From the NCBI RefSeq assembly GCF_023150065.1, contig NZ_JAKLLN010000001.1:248001-312000 (forward strand): a stretch of 64,000 nt of DNA, given 5' to 3'. The notes under the pieces were generated by a model. It ran no database searches and had not been told where the DNA came from. It saw only the letters and a list, made by a program, of their open reading frames with translations. Origin of the DNA: Zoogloea sp. (GTDB taxonomy: Bacteria > Pseudomonadota > Gammaproteobacteria > Burkholderiales > Rhodocyclaceae). Position 1 is the first letter of the stretch. The number at the start of each line of letters is the position of its first letter. Shown here piece after piece: positions 25,662 to 35,002 of this stretch. The position numbers and the translations under genes are program-made.

Positions 25662-27101
25662 GTGAAAAATCGTCTGATTGCCGCCCTGCTGTGCCTCGCC
25701 CTGGTGCCGCGCAGCTATTCCCAGAGCCTGCCCGATCTCGGAGACAGTGCGTCCGCCGATCTGTCGCCGGTGGCCGAACAGAAGATCGGGATGCAGATCA
25801 TGCGTGATATCCGCTGGCACGATCCGGCCTTCCTGCGGGATGCGGAGGTGGAGGACTACCTCAACACCCTGGGGGATCGCCTGGTGTCGGCGGGGGCTGG
25901 CGCCGGTTTGTCCTTCGAGTTTTTCGGGGTGAGCGATCCGTCCCTCAACGCCTTCGCCATGCCGGGGGGCAAGATCGGGGTGCACACGGGGCTGATCCTG
26001 GCGGCCCAGGCCGAGTCCGAGCTGGCCGGCGTGCTGTCCCACGAAATCGCCCACGTCACCCAGCGTCACATTGCCCGCATGGTCGGGCAGCAGGGGCGGA
26101 CGGGGATGTTGATGCTGGCGTCCCTGCTGGTGGCGGTGCTGGCCGCCAAGTCGAGCGCCCAGGTCAGTCAGGCGGCGATCATGGCGGGGCAGGCGGCGGG
26201 CATCAGCTCGCAGCTGGCCTACTCCCGGGATTTCGAGAACGAAGCTGATCGCCTGGGGGTGCAGAACCTCGCCGCCGCGGGCTTTGACGTGCGCGGCATG
26301 GCCAGCTTCTTCGAGCGCCTGCAAAAGAACAGCCGGCTCTACGAGAACAGTGCGCCCGCCTATCTGCGCACGCACCCGCTGACCTCCGACCGGATCACCG
26401 AGATGGAGGGACGGGTGATGCAGCTGCCCTATCGCCAGGTGCCGGATTCCCTGGATTTCCTGCTGGTGCGGGCCAAGTTGCGGGTGGGCGCGCAGGCCTC
26501 CCGGGAGATGCTCGAAGAGCTCGAGGCGGCAGTGCAGCGTGGCGCGGCACCGCCGGCCACGCATTATGGTCTGGTGCGGGCCTACCTCGGCGCGCGACGG
26601 CTGGCTGACGCGGAGCGCGAGATGGCGGTGCTGCGCAAGCTCAAGCTCTCGTCGGCGATGATCGATGGTCTGGAGGCGGATCTGCGGCTGGCGAAGGGGG
26701 AGCCGGCGATGGCGGCGCAGCTGTTCAAGGAAGGGCGCGTGCGCTTTCCCCAGTCCCGGCGGCTGTTGTACGGCGAGGCCGGGGCCCTGATCGACGCGGG
26801 CCGTGCGGCCGAGTCGCTCACCCTGCTGAAGGCGGAGATCCTGACCACGCCCGGCAATGGGGTGCTGTGGGAGCTGCGTTCCCGGGCCGAATCGGTGCTC
26901 GGCATGCGTCTGGCCCAGCATCGCTCCCTTGGCGAGCTGTATGCGATCCAGGGCAACTACGCGGCGGCGGCAGAGCAGCTCACCCTGGCCCAGGCCGCCA
27001 AGGACGGGGATTTCTTCGAGCATTCGGCGGTGGATTCGCGCCTGCGGGAAGTGCGCGCCCTGCTGGCCGAGCAGATGCGGGAGCGCCGCGAGCAGCGCTG
27101 A
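25662..27101 (+). CDS. bepA: periplasmic M48 metalloprotease/TPR protein (BepA-like)
   Basis: A 479-residue exported protein with a signal peptide (1-20, SYS cut), an M48 zinc-protease domain with HEIAH at about 128-132 and a second metal-ligand glutamate in FENEADRLG, and a TPR-rich C-terminal half. E. coli BepA (YfgC) degrades or helps assemble outer-membrane proteins such as LptD. The start codon is GTG with a weak Shine-Dalgarno. It diverges from moaC. Confidence 0.9.
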   Translation: MKNRLIAALLCLALVPRSYSQSLPDLGDSASADLSPVAEQKIGMQIMRDIRWHDPAFLRDAEVEDYLNTLGDRLVSAGAGAGLSFEFFGVSDPSLNAFAMPGGKIGVHTGLILAAQAESELAGVLSHEIAHVTQRHIARMVGQQGRTGMLMLASLLVAVLAAKSSAQVSQAAIMAGQAAGISSQLAYSRDFENEADRLGVQNLAAAGFDVRGMASFFERLQKNSRLYENSAPAYLRTHPLTSDRITEMEGRVMQLPYRQVPDSLDFLLVRAKLRVGAQASREMLEELEAAVQRGAAPPATHYGLVRAYLGARRLADAEREMAVLRKLKLSSAMIDGLEADLRLAKGEPAMAAQLFKEGRVRFPQSRRLLYGEAGALIDAGRAAESLTLLKAEILTTPGNGVLWELRSRAESVLGMRLAQHRSLGELYAIQGNYAAAAEQLTLAQAAKDGDFFEHSAVDSRLREVRALLAEQMRERREQR

Positions 27102-27119
27102 TCCGGCTTCGTCCTGGCC

Positions 27120-27752
27120 TCAGACCTTGCCGTAGCGTACGCACAGGGCCCATACCAGCTCGGCAAAGGCGCGCTGGTTGAAGCGCGGCCGCCCGCTTAC
27201 GGCGAGGGCCAGGCGGGTCCGGCCCACGTGCATGGGCCAGAAGCTCAGGCCGCTGATGCCGGCCGCGTCTACGTTGCCCCAGCCATCCAGCAGGTGTTCA
27301 CCCAAGTGGGACAGGGCGGCGGACTGCCTTTCGGCGACAGACAGGATGTCGGCACCGACGGCGGCGAGGGCTTCACCGGTGTCGCCCGGATAGCCGGCAA
27401 TGGCCAGACAGAAGCCCATGTGGTCGGCCAGCACGGCCTGACCGCTGTCGCTGAGGGCGCCCAGGAGGCCCGGCAAGGTGGACTCGAGGGTGCCGATGGG
27501 GGCCACCCTGGGGTTGCTCCAGGCCTCCAGGCAGGCCTCTTCCTGGAGCTTGAGGAGCACCTCGAGGGCATGCTCCGGCGTGCTGCCCGGGGTCCAGGCC
27601 TGGAGGGCGTCGAGGCTCAGGAGTGGGCTCATGGCTTCCTGGAGGACGCCCAGCAGGATGTTTCTTTCGGTGGTGGGCTCGGCTCGGGCCACGGCGCGCC
27701 AGGCGCCGTAGGGGGTGACGGTGAGGTAGGAGCCGGGAACAATCTCAAGCAT
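27120..27752 (-). CDS. unknown protein with roadblock-like C-terminal half
   Basis: The last gene of the seven-gene GTPase operon; its start overlaps the GTPase gene by 8 bases. The 210-residue protein is not a family I can name. Residues about 90-208 read like a roadblock/LC7 fold: ADHMGFCLAIAGYPGDTGEALAAV (split as FCLAIAGYPGD then GEALAAV), a long amphipathic helix, then a strand-rich end and a C-terminal helix. This is my inference. If right, the operon encodes two roadblock-type partners for one GTPase. Residues 1-85 are helical and unassigned. Confidence 0.65.
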   Translation of the reverse strand: MLEIVPGSYLTVTPYGAWRAVARAEPTTERNILLGVLQEAMSPLLSLDALQAWTPGSTPEHALEVLLKLQEEACLEAWSNPRVAPIGTLESTLPGLLGALSDSGQAVLADHMGFCLAIAGYPGDTGEALAAVGADILSVAERQSAALSHLGEHLLDGWGNVDAAGISGLSFWPMHVGRTRLALAVSGRPRFNQRAFAELVWALCVRYGKV

Positions 27753-28305
27753 CGTTCAATCCGGGGTTGAGGGTGTAGAGGAGCGCCTTGACCAGCGTCG
27801 CCACGTCGTCGCGGCTGCGGGCGTCGGCCCGGAAGATGGCGGGCATGGGGTCGAGGCCGAGCTTGATGAGGCGTGATCGGTAGGCGTCCAGCCCGGGCTC
27901 GGGGGCGCTGTCCATGTGGGTGACGCCGATGGTCACGGCCGTGCTGGCGATGAACTGCCGGAACGCGCCGAGGTAGCCTTCGAGATCCTGGAGCGGGTCG
28001 GGGTTGGCGTTGTTGATCAGCAGCACGAGGCCGATCCCACCTTCGGAGAGGATGTCCCACATGAAGCTGAAGCGCTCCTGGCCCGGGGTGCCGTAGAGCA
28101 TCACCTTCTCGCCACCGGGCAGGTTGAGGACGCCATAGTCCATGGCCACGGTGGTGGTTGGCTTGAGTCTGGCGGTGGCATCGCTGGCGACGGCCTCGGT
28201 GCTGACCGTGGCGATGTCGCTGAGGGCGTTGATCGCGGTGCTCTTTCCGGCGCCGACGGTGCCGGAGAAGATGATCTTGTTGTGACGGGCGCGTTCAGAC
28301 CGCAT
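27745..28305 (-). CDS. small Ras-like GTPase (CvnD/MglA class)
   Basis: A 186-residue GTPase. G1 P-loop GTVGAGKST (15-23), G2 region KPTTTVAMD, G3 YGTPGQERF (GTPGQ 72-76) and G4 THMD (129-132) fit the COG2229 group that includes Streptomyces conservon GTPase CvnD; the group normally pairs with a roadblock protein that modulates its GTP cycle. The frame is open to 28632, but MRSERARHNK at 28305 gives the proper N-terminus. It overlaps the gene upstream by 11 bases and the one downstream by 8. Confidence 0.88.
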   Translation of the reverse strand: MRSERARHNKIIFSGTVGAGKSTAINALSDIATVSTEAVASDATARLKPTTTVAMDYGVLNLPGGEKVMLYGTPGQERFSFMWDILSEGGIGLVLLINNANPDPLQDLEGYLGAFRQFIASTAVTIGVTHMDSAPEPGLDAYRSRLIKLGLDPMPAIFRADARSRDDVATLVKALLYTLNPGLNDA

Positions 28306-29464
28306 CGCGGAGCTTTCGGAGGATTCGGGACAGGATGGAGGGGCGTGCCGGCCTGTCGGTCTGGGCCGGAGGGGCGGGCAGCGCGGCAGGCGTGTTTGCA
28401 TCCCCCGTCGTGGTGTCGAGCAGCCCGGCGAAGCTGGCGGCGGAATACACCGAAAACACATAGCGATGGGGAATGCCCAGGCGCGCAGCGATTTCCACCG
28501 GGCTGGCCTGCGTGCGTGTCCAGAGGGCAGCGATGCGCATGGCGTGGGGCGACGCGAAGGCGTAGGTGAAATTGGGCCAGGCGCGCAGGCGCACCGGGCG
28601 GTAGGGGTTGCTGCCGGCGGGCAGGCGCCCACGGGCCGCCCAGGCGGCGGCGTTCCAGAGAAAATCCTCGGCCGCCAGTTGAAGCGGCTGGCTGTCGGCC
28701 TCCCCGATGAGAGGGGTGCTGACGATGCGCCCGGTGGATTCGGGCAGTTGGGTCATGGCCAGCGGGCGGAGCTGATTTTCCCGGAAGGCGGTGATGCAGA
28801 CGGGGATAGGGCGTGGTTCGATGCCGATCAGCCTTGGCAGGCCGGAGATCAGGTGGGGGCGGCCACTTGCGCTGGCCAGGGCCAGGGCCTGCTGCAGACG
28901 GCCGATGAGGTAGTCGTCCGGATTGAAGAACAGCTTGTCGGGCAGGGGGCTGCCCGGTGCAGCGGGAATGTCGTCCATGCCGCCGCAGAGATCCCGCTCA
29001 TCGTCCGCCATCAGGCTGTTCCCGAGGGGGGCCGGGGCGCTTGCGGCGGCGGGCGCGCTGGGGGCCGGAGGCGGGGCGATGGGGCGGGGTGGGGCTGCCG
29101 CGATCACGTGGGCGGCATCGGCTCTGGCCCGGGCCAGGGTGACGGGCAGGGACTCGAGATTGAGGGGCTTGCCGAGCACCGGGCGCGGCTGAAAGCGGGG
29201 GGCGTGGTCCTTGGGGTGGAATGCGTAGTAGACGATGCCGATGCGCGGATGGCCGGCGAGCTGATCCAGGACGGCCTCGATGCCCGGGCGGTCGCAGTCG
29301 ATCAGCACCACCTGCGCCTCTTCAAGGGTTTCCACCAGGCGCACCGAGCGCGTCCAGTGCCGTTCGATGGAGAGACCGATGAGCCGGGCATCCATGCTGC
29401 CCACGTGGAGGAGATGGAGTGCGCTGGGGGGCTCGGACGGGGAACTGGATTGAGCCCGTTTCAT
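28295..29464 (-). CDS. receiver-like protein with unknown C-terminal domain
   Basis: A 389-residue protein. Residues about 14-115 resemble a response-regulator receiver: Asp56 in VVLIDCD stands where the phosphorylated aspartate belongs, and Lys99 in VLGKPLNLE matches the switch lysine; the acidic pair is missing (VGSMD). A Pro/Ala-rich linker (117-155) leads to an unassigned domain ending in a helix-turn-helix-like stretch (about 305-350, SPVEIAARLGIPHRYVFSVY). It may convert a signal to the GTPase encoded next. I chose the ATG at 29464 for its 4-base overlap with the upstream gene. Confidence 0.65.
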   Translation of the reverse strand: MKRAQSSSPSEPPSALHLLHVGSMDARLIGLSIERHWTRSVRLVETLEEAQVVLIDCDRPGIEAVLDQLAGHPRIGIVYYAFHPKDHAPRFQPRPVLGKPLNLESLPVTLARARADAAHVIAAAPPRPIAPPPAPSAPAAASAPAPLGNSLMADDERDLCGGMDDIPAAPGSPLPDKLFFNPDDYLIGRLQQALALASASGRPHLISGLPRLIGIEPRPIPVCITAFRENQLRPLAMTQLPESTGRIVSTPLIGEADSQPLQLAAEDFLWNAAAWAARGRLPAGSNPYRPVRLRAWPNFTYAFASPHAMRIAALWTRTQASPVEIAARLGIPHRYVFSVYSAASFAGLLDTTTGDANTPAALPAPPAQTDRPARPSILSRILRKLRDAV

Positions 29465-29934
29465 GGCGTGCTGCCCTCCCGGGTGGTGGTCTTCAGGAAG
29501 CATTGGCTGCCCTCCACGGGCCTGGCCAGAACCACACCGGGGAGCGCGGCGCGGGGGGCATGCCTGTCGATGCCGGTGTCGAGGTGCTCACCCAGGTAAT
29601 CCGCCAGCCCGCCGTCGGCCAGGGCCGGGCCGTGCTGGCGCAGCAGGCGTTGGCGCAGATCCCGGCCAAAGGGGCCGAGGACGATCCAGAAATCCACCAG
29701 CGCGGCGCCCAGGGCGGCTGAGTTGCCCAGGCTGGCCCACAGGGCGATGCGCTGCAGGTGGGTGTGCAGGTTGCGTGGCTGGCGCCCGATCTCGGCCGCC
29801 AGCAGTGCCCCTGTGGCCGGGCTGTGCCAGTGGGTGGCGATGCCCAGGGTGCGTACGGGCAGCCCGAAGACCGCGGGCGGGGCGGGCGGGCGGATGCGTC
29901 CGGGGTCGTCCGGGTCGGTAAGGAAGGGGGTCAC
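29461..29934 (-). CDS. hypothetical protein of the GTPase operon
   Basis: A 157-residue protein with no family I recognise. It is rich in Leu, Ala, Arg and His, has a central helical stretch (ALWASLGNSAALGAALVDFW) and no signal peptide or clear transmembrane helix. Its start and stop both overlap neighbours by 4 bases (ATGA), so it is translated as part of the roadblock-PAS-GTPase operon. Its role is unknown. Confidence 0.65.
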   Translation of the reverse strand: MTPFLTDPDDPGRIRPPAPPAVFGLPVRTLGIATHWHSPATGALLAAEIGRQPRNLHTHLQRIALWASLGNSAALGAALVDFWIVLGPFGRDLRQRLLRQHGPALADGGLADYLGEHLDTGIDRHAPRAALPGVVLARPVEGSQCFLKTTTREGSTP

Positions 29935-30677
29935 GAGGTGAGCGTGGAGAGGATGTCGATCATGAACTCCACGTCTTCCTGCCTCAGTGCCTGCCAGCGG
30001 CTGGCGCCGAGGGCCGTGAGCATGGCACGTTCCTTCTCGGTCTGGTGCATGGACAGGAACAGCCGGGTGATGGCCTCGGCGTGGGGTAGCAGGGCGGGGC
30101 CGATCAGGAAGACATGATGGATGACCTGGATCTGGCTGGTGACCAGCACCCGCAGGTCACGGCGTACCAGGGGCGACAGGCCGTTGAAGGCCTCGACCGG
30201 CAGGAAGCCGACGTCGGCGTCGCCCCGGAGCAGGGCCTTGGTCACCTGGATGTAGGTCTCCCGGCCGAGTTCCTGGATGTTGCCGGTGTCCAGATTGGCG
30301 GGTTCGAGCAGGATGCGCCCCAGGGTGTTGACGCAGGGGTCGTCGGTGCAGGCGAGTCGTATGCCCGCAGGCAGCTCGGGAATGCGCTGGGCCGGGTTGT
30401 CGGCGGCCACCACGATGACCATCTCGTCCGGGCTGCCCTCGGGGCGGGCGATGGCCCGGAAACCCTTTTCGCGGACCAGCAGGGAGGCGTCGAAGGGATT
30501 GGCGTGGATCATGTCCACCCTCCCCTCGGCGATGGCCTGACGCTGCGTGCCGAAGTCGTCGTGGAGTTCGAGGTGGATGGGGAGCCCGAGCTGACGTTGC
30601 AGCCAGGTGTTGAAGATGTACCAGTCGGAGATGCGCTCGTTGGGGAAGCTTGGGCTGACGGTGAAGTTGAAGGTCAT
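29931..30677 (-). CDS. PhnD-like substrate-binding domain protein without signal peptide
   Basis: A 248-residue protein resembling the phosphate/phosphonate-binding (PhnD-like) periplasmic proteins: TVSPSFPNERISDW, an AIAEGRVDMIHANPFDAS segment and ALLRGDADVGFLPVEAFN. Such proteins normally have a signal peptide and a permease, but this one starts directly with the first strand, so it appears cytoplasmic, and no transporter genes are nearby. It may sense a small cytoplasmic ligand for the GTPase module. It starts 2 bases after the PAS gene ends. Confidence 0.75.
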   Translation of the reverse strand: MTFNFTVSPSFPNERISDWYIFNTWLQRQLGLPIHLELHDDFGTQRQAIAEGRVDMIHANPFDASLLVREKGFRAIARPEGSPDEMVIVVAADNPAQRIPELPAGIRLACTDDPCVNTLGRILLEPANLDTGNIQELGRETYIQVTKALLRGDADVGFLPVEAFNGLSPLVRRDLRVLVTSQIQVIHHVFLIGPALLPHAEAITRLFLSMHQTEKERAMLTALGASRWQALRQEDVEFMIDILSTLTS

Positions 30678-30679
30678 GA

Positions 30680-31153
30680 TCAGCGCATTTCCCGGTATTG
30701 GGCCTCGGCGGCAGCGACCCTGTCCCGGGAAGGCTCGCGCCGGACGGAGGTGTAGCCGACGATGCGTCCATCGCGGATGTTGGGGACGACCGTGGCATAG
30801 ACCCAGTAGTGCCCGCCGTCCTTGCGCAGGTTCTTGACGTAGCCGTTCCACTGGCGTCCAGCCTGCACGCTGTTCCACAGATCCCGGAAGGCCGCCGCGG
30901 GCATGTCGGGGTGGCGCAGGATGTAGTGGGGCTGACCGATGAGTTCATCGGCCGTGTAGCCGGACATGTCGACGAAGGATGGGTTGCACTGGGTGATGAT
31001 GCCCCGGGTGTCCGTGCGCGAGACGATCAGTTTGCCGAGGGGGTAGGGGGTTTCGATGTCGGTGACGCGGACCTGACGGGTGGTCCCGTCGGCATGGGTG
31101 AGGACATGGGTGGCGCCGGCCGGGGCACCGGGGGAAGGGGGCATGTCCTCCAT
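30680..31153 (-). CDS. Aer-like single PAS domain protein
   Basis: A 157-residue soluble protein made almost entirely of one PAS domain (about 38-145). The stretch ITQCNPSFVDMSGYTADELIG followed by RHPDMPAAAF (RHPDMP at 80-85) and KDGGHYWVYATV is that of Aer-type PAS domains, which bind FAD and sense redox state; flavin binding here is inferred. It lacks the HAMP and signalling domains of Aer, so output must go through partners. It lies 8 bases after the roadblock gene. Confidence 0.85.
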   Translation of the reverse strand: MEDMPPSPGAPAGATHVLTHADGTTRQVRVTDIETPYPLGKLIVSRTDTRGIITQCNPSFVDMSGYTADELIGQPHYILRHPDMPAAAFRDLWNSVQAGRQWNGYVKNLRKDGGHYWVYATVVPNIRDGRIVGYTSVRREPSRDRVAAAEAQYREMR

Positions 31154-31161
31154 GATCGTGC

Positions 31162-31527
31162 TCAGCCGAGGATGCGGCCGATGGCGTCGGCGGCCCGCCG
31201 TACGTCGAGAAACACCAGGCCGAGCTTGGCATTGGGCTTGGCCATGACCGTCAGCACGGCGTCGGCGCCGGCCTGGACCATCAGTACGTAACCCTTTTCA
31301 CCCTTGATCAGGACCTGGTCGAGGGCGCCCCGGGACAGCTCCCGGGCGGTGCGGTCACCGAGGGATAGCATGGCTGCGCTCATCGCGCCAACCCGGTCCT
31401 CGTCCACCGTGTTGGGGAGCAGGGCCGCCATCATCAGACCGTCGGACGAGATGATGGCTGAGGCCTCGATATCCGCTGACGTGCCGTTGAGGTCGTTGAG
31501 GACGGTTTGAAGCATGTTTGCGCGCAT
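31162..31527 (-). CDS. roadblock/LC7 domain protein
   Basis: The first gene of the seven-gene operon. The 121-residue protein is a single roadblock/LC7 domain (about 5-95): ASAIISSDGLMMAALLP, then a long helix DEDRVGAMSAAMLSLGDRTA, then QVLIKGEKGYVLMVQAG. Such proteins (MglB, CvnB) dimerise and regulate small GTPases like the one encoded downstream at 27745-28305. It is divergent from tusA across about 200 bases that must hold the operon promoter. Confidence 0.9.
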   Translation of the reverse strand: MRANMLQTVLNDLNGTSADIEASAIISSDGLMMAALLPNTVDEDRVGAMSAAMLSLGDRTARELSRGALDQVLIKGEKGYVLMVQAGADAVLTVMAKPNAKLGLVFLDVRRAADAIGRILG

Positions 31528-31733
31528 CGTGCTGTACCTTGCTGGAGAGGGGGGCGGAGCCGTAGGAGCCGCCTTGCGGCGTGTCGGCCCGGGTATGACA
31601 AGGGTGTCGGGTCGTCATTATTTCACAGAAGGCCCGGGGTTTATCAGGGGGCGGGTGCTGCGCGGGCAGTATCGGGGTGGGATGGCTGCAGGTAGAATCC
31701 GGCGCTGATTGCCTTCGAGGATGGAGTTGTAAG

Positions 31734-31964
31734 ATGGATTTCGACAAGGAAGTGGATGCCCGCGGCCTGAACTGCCCGCTGCCCATTTTGCGCGCCAAGA
31801 AGGCGCTGGCCGAGATGCAGCCGGGTCAGGTGTTGCATGTGCTGGCGACGGACCCGGGCTCGTCCAAGGATTTTGCCGCCTTCGCCCGGCAGACCGGCAA
31901 TGAGCTGGTATCCCAGGCCGACCTGCCGGACAACGCCTTCGAGTTCTTCCTGCGCCGCAAGTAG
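31734..31964 (+). CDS. tusA: TusA-family sulfurtransferase
   Basis: A 76-residue TusA homologue with the active-site CPLP motif (RGLNCPLPILRAKKAL) that carries sulfane sulfur as a persulfide in pathways such as tRNA thiolation, Mo-cofactor formation or sulfur oxidation. The Shine-Dalgarno GGATGGAG precedes the ATG at 31734, chosen over an upstream start. A symmetrical terminator follows 19 bases after the stop. Confidence 0.94.
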   Translation: MDFDKEVDARGLNCPLPILRAKKALAEMQPGQVLHVLATDPGSSKDFAAFARQTGNELVSQADLPDNAFEFFLRRK

Positions 31965-31983
31965 GCGTCGGCGCGGCAGCATG

Positions 31984-32013
31984 AAAAAAGGGAGCCATTT
32001 GGCTCCCTTTTTT
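31984..32013. terminator. bidirectional terminator between tusA and valS
   Basis: Perfect 13-base arms, AAAAAAGGGAGCC / GGCTCCCTTTTTT, around a 4-base loop, so each strand carries a T-run after the stem. It can end transcription of tusA on the plus strand and of valS on the minus strand. Confidence 0.92.
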
Positions 32014-32030
32014 ACAGGCTTGCGCCAGGT

Positions 32031-34907
32031 TCAGCGTTCGGCGAGCTTGGCTAGCTGGGGCTTGAGCTTGTCGAGGGTGGCACTGAAGTTGGCCAGGCGC
32101 TCCTTCTCCTGAGCCACCACGGCGGCAGGCGCGCGGGCCACGAAGCTTTCGTTGGAGAGCTTGGCATTGGCCTTGACGATCTCGCCCTCGATACGGGCGA
32201 TCTCCTTGGCGATGCGCTCCCGCTCGGCGGCGATGTCGATCTCCACCTTGAGCATCAGGCGCTGCTCGCCCACGATGGCGACCGGGGCCAGCTCTTCGGT
32301 GCTGATCTCGTCCACCACCTGCACTTCCGACAGCTTGGCGAGGCCGGCGATGTAGGGGGCGAACTTGCTCAGGCGTTCGGCGTTTCCGCTGGCCACCAGG
32401 GGCATGCGCTGGGCCGGGGAGATGTTCATCTCGCCCCGCAGGTTGCGGCAGGCGTAGACCAGGCCCTTGAGCTCGGCCACGTCGGCTTCGCTCTTTTCGT
32501 CGATGCGGCCCAGGTCGGCTTCGGGGTAGCGGGCCAGACACAGGCTGTCCACGTCCTTGCGGCCGGCCAGCGGAGCCACGGTCTGCCACAGCTCTTCGGT
32601 GACGAAGGGGATCAGCGGGTGGGCCAGGCGCAGGATGGTTTCCAGCACGCGGATCAGGGTGCGGCGGGTGCCGCGCTGCTGGGCTTCGTTGCCGGTGTTG
32701 ATCTGGACCTTGGCGAGTTCGAGGTACCAGTCGCAGTACTCGTCCCAGATGAACTCATAGACCGTCTTGGAGACCAGGTCGAAGCGGTACTCGGTGAAGT
32801 GCTGGGCGATCTCGGCTTCGACGCGCTGCAGTCGGCTGACGATCCAGCGGTCGGCGAAGGAGAAGTCCAGCGGGCCGTTGCCGCCGCAGCTGGGGCCGTC
32901 CTGCTTGTGCTCCAGGCCCAGGTCGTGGCCCTGGACGTTCATCAGCACGAAGCGGGTGGCGTTCCACAGCTTGTTGCAGAAGTTGCGGTAGCCCTCGCAG
33001 CGGCTCATGTCGAACTTGATGTCGCGACCGGGGCTGGCCAGGCTGGCGAAGGTGAAGCGCAGGGCGTCGGTGCCGAAGGCGGGGATGCCCTCGGGGAATT
33101 CCTTGCGGGTCTTCTTCTCGATGCTGGCAGCCTGCTTGGGGTTCATCAGGCCGGTGGTGCGCTTGGCCACCAGGGCGTCGATGCCGATGCCGTCGATCAG
33201 GTCGATGGGGTCGAGCACGTTGCCCTTCGACTTGGACATCTTGGCGCCTTCGGCGTCGCGGATCAGGCCGTGCACATACACGTGCTTGAACGGGATCTTG
33301 CCGGTGATGTGCTTGGTCATCATGACCATGCGCGCCACCCAGAAGAAGATGATGTCGAAGCCGGTGACCAGCACGGTGGACGGCAGGTAGAGGTCCAGTG
33401 CGTCATTCGACTTGGCCGGGTATTCCGGGGTCCAGTCGAGGGTCGAGAAGGGCCACAGGGCGGACGAATACCAGGTGTCGAGCACGTCCGGGTCGCGGCT
33501 GAGGGCGCCGCTGTAGCCGGCCTTGTCGGCCAGGCTGCGGGCTTCTTCCTCGCTGTGGGCGACGAAGGTTTCACCCTTCTCGCCATACCAGGCCGGGATC
33601 TGGTGGCCCCACCACAGCTGGCGGGAGATGCACCAGTCCTGGATGTTGTTGAGCCACTGGTTGTAGGTGTTGACCCAGTTGCCAGGCACGAACTCGATCT
33701 CGCCCGAGGAGACGACCTCGAGGGCTTTTTCGGTGATGGACTTGCCGTCCTCGCCGGGCTTGGACATGGCCACGAACCACTGGTCGGTGAGCATGGGCTC
33801 GATGACCACGCCGGTGCGGTCGCCGCGGGGCACCTGCAGCTTGTGGGGCTTGACCTCGCCGAGCAGGCCGAGGGCCTCGAACTGGGCAACCACCTGCTTG
33901 CGTGCCTCGAAGCGGTCGAGGCCGGCCAGGCTGGCGGGCAACGCCACGCTGCCACTGACTTGACCCTGGGTGACCACGCTGCCCTGGGCGGGCACGGTGC
34001 CTTCGAGGGTCAGCACGATGATCATCGGCAGGCCGTGGCGCAGGCCGACGGCGTAGTCGTTGAAGTCGTGGGCGGGGGTGACCTTGACGACGCCGGTGCC
34101 GAATTCACGGTCGACGTATTCGTCGGCGATGATGGGAATCTCCCGGTCGACCAGCGGCAAGCGCACGGTCTTGCCGATCAGGTGGGCGTAGCGCTCGTCC
34201 TCGGGGTGCACCATCACGGCGGTGTCGCCGAGCATGGTTTCCGGGCGGGTGGTGGCCACGGTGAGGCTGCCGCTGCCGTCGGCCAGCGGGTAGCTCAGGT
34301 GCCACATGAAGCCGTCTTCTTCTTCCTGAACCACTTCCAGGTCGGACACGGCGGTGTGCAGCTTCGGGTCCCAGTTGACCAGGCGCTTGCCGCGATAGAT
34401 CAGGCCCTCGTTGTAGAGACGGACGAAGGTCTCGGTGACGATCTTGTTGAGACCGGCATCCATGGTGAAGCGCTCGCGGCTCCAGTCGGGGCTGGTGCCC
34501 ATGCGGCGCATCTGCTGGGTGATGGTGCCGCCGGAGTATTCCTTCCACTCCCAGACCTTTTCGAGGAACTTCTCGCGGCCGAGGTCGTGGCGGGAGATGC
34601 CCTGGGCGTCCAGCTGGCGTTCGACGACGATCTGGGTGGCGATGCCGGCGTGGTCGGTGCCGGGCTGCCACAGGGTGTTCCAGCCGCGCATCCGGTGGTA
34701 GCGGGTGAGCGCGTCCATGATGGTCTGGTTGAAACCGTGACCCATGTGCAGGGTGCCGGTGACGTTGGGCGGCGGCAGCAGGATGCAGAAGGATTGGTCG
34801 GCAGGCTTGCTGCGGTCGAGACCGGCGGCGAAATAGCCGCTCGATTCCCAGTGCTCATACCAGCGGCGCTCAATCTCCGCCGGCTCGAAACTCTTGGCCA
34901 GTTCCAT
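32031..34907 (-). CDS. valS: valyl-tRNA synthetase
   Basis: A 958-residue class I aminoacyl-tRNA synthetase that charges tRNA-Val. The HIGH-type motif is [14 protein letters not shown] near the N-terminus and the KMSKS loop is [12 protein letters not shown]; the C-terminus has the coiled-coil tRNA-binding arm. The frame extends to 35159, but [13 protein letters not shown] at 34907 is the expected start. It is last in the pepA-holC-DUF-valS run, an order close to that of E. coli. Confidence 0.98.
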   Translation of the reverse strand: MELAKSFEPAEIERRWYEHWESSGYFAAGLDRSKPADQSFCILLPPPNVTGTLHMGHGFNQTIMDALTRYHRMRGWNTLWQPGTDHAGIATQIVVERQLDAQGISRHDLGREKFLEKVWEWKEYSGGTITQQMRRMGTSPDWSRERFTMDAGLNKIVTETFVRLYNEGLIYRGKRLVNWDPKLHTAVSDLEVVQEEEDGFMWHLSYPLADGSGSLTVATTRPETMLGDTAVMVHPEDERYAHLIGKTVRLPLVDREIPIIADEYVDREFGTGVVKVTPAHDFNDYAVGLRHGLPMIIVLTLEGTVPAQGSVVTQGQVSGSVALPASLAGLDRFEARKQVVAQFEALGLLGEVKPHKLQVPRGDRTGVVIEPMLTDQWFVAMSKPGEDGKSITEKALEVVSSGEIEFVPGNWVNTYNQWLNNIQDWCISRQLWWGHQIPAWYGEKGETFVAHSEEEARSLADKAGYSGALSRDPDVLDTWYSSALWPFSTLDWTPEYPAKSNDALDLYLPSTVLVTGFDIIFFWVARMVMMTKHITGKIPFKHVYVHGLIRDAEGAKMSKSKGNVLDPIDLIDGIGIDALVAKRTTGLMNPKQAASIEKKTRKEFPEGIPAFGTDALRFTFASLASPGRDIKFDMSRCEGYRNFCNKLWNATRFVLMNVQGHDLGLEHKQDGPSCGGNGPLDFSFADRWIVSRLQRVEAEIAQHFTEYRFDLVSKTVYEFIWDEYCDWYLELAKVQINTGNEAQQRGTRRTLIRVLETILRLAHPLIPFVTEELWQTVAPLAGRKDVDSLCLARYPEADLGRIDEKSEADVAELKGLVYACRNLRGEMNISPAQRMPLVASGNAERLSKFAPYIAGLAKLSEVQVVDEISTEELAPVAIVGEQRLMLKVEIDIAAERERIAKEIARIEGEIVKANAKLSNESFVARAPAAVVAQEKERLANFSATLDKLKPQLAKLAER

Positions 34908-35002
34908 GGGGTCTGTCTTTGAAGGCAAAACGCGGATTATAACGGATGCACCCGCCCCGCCCGCCGGGAAGACTTGGCGGGGAAGGAGGGTAAAGGGTGA
35001 AT

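Noticed and set aside
32619-34922. Plus-strand open frame of 767 codons opposite valS
   Set aside because: Shadow of valS with Val/Asp/Gly/His-rich composition; no Shine-Dalgarno and no family pattern.
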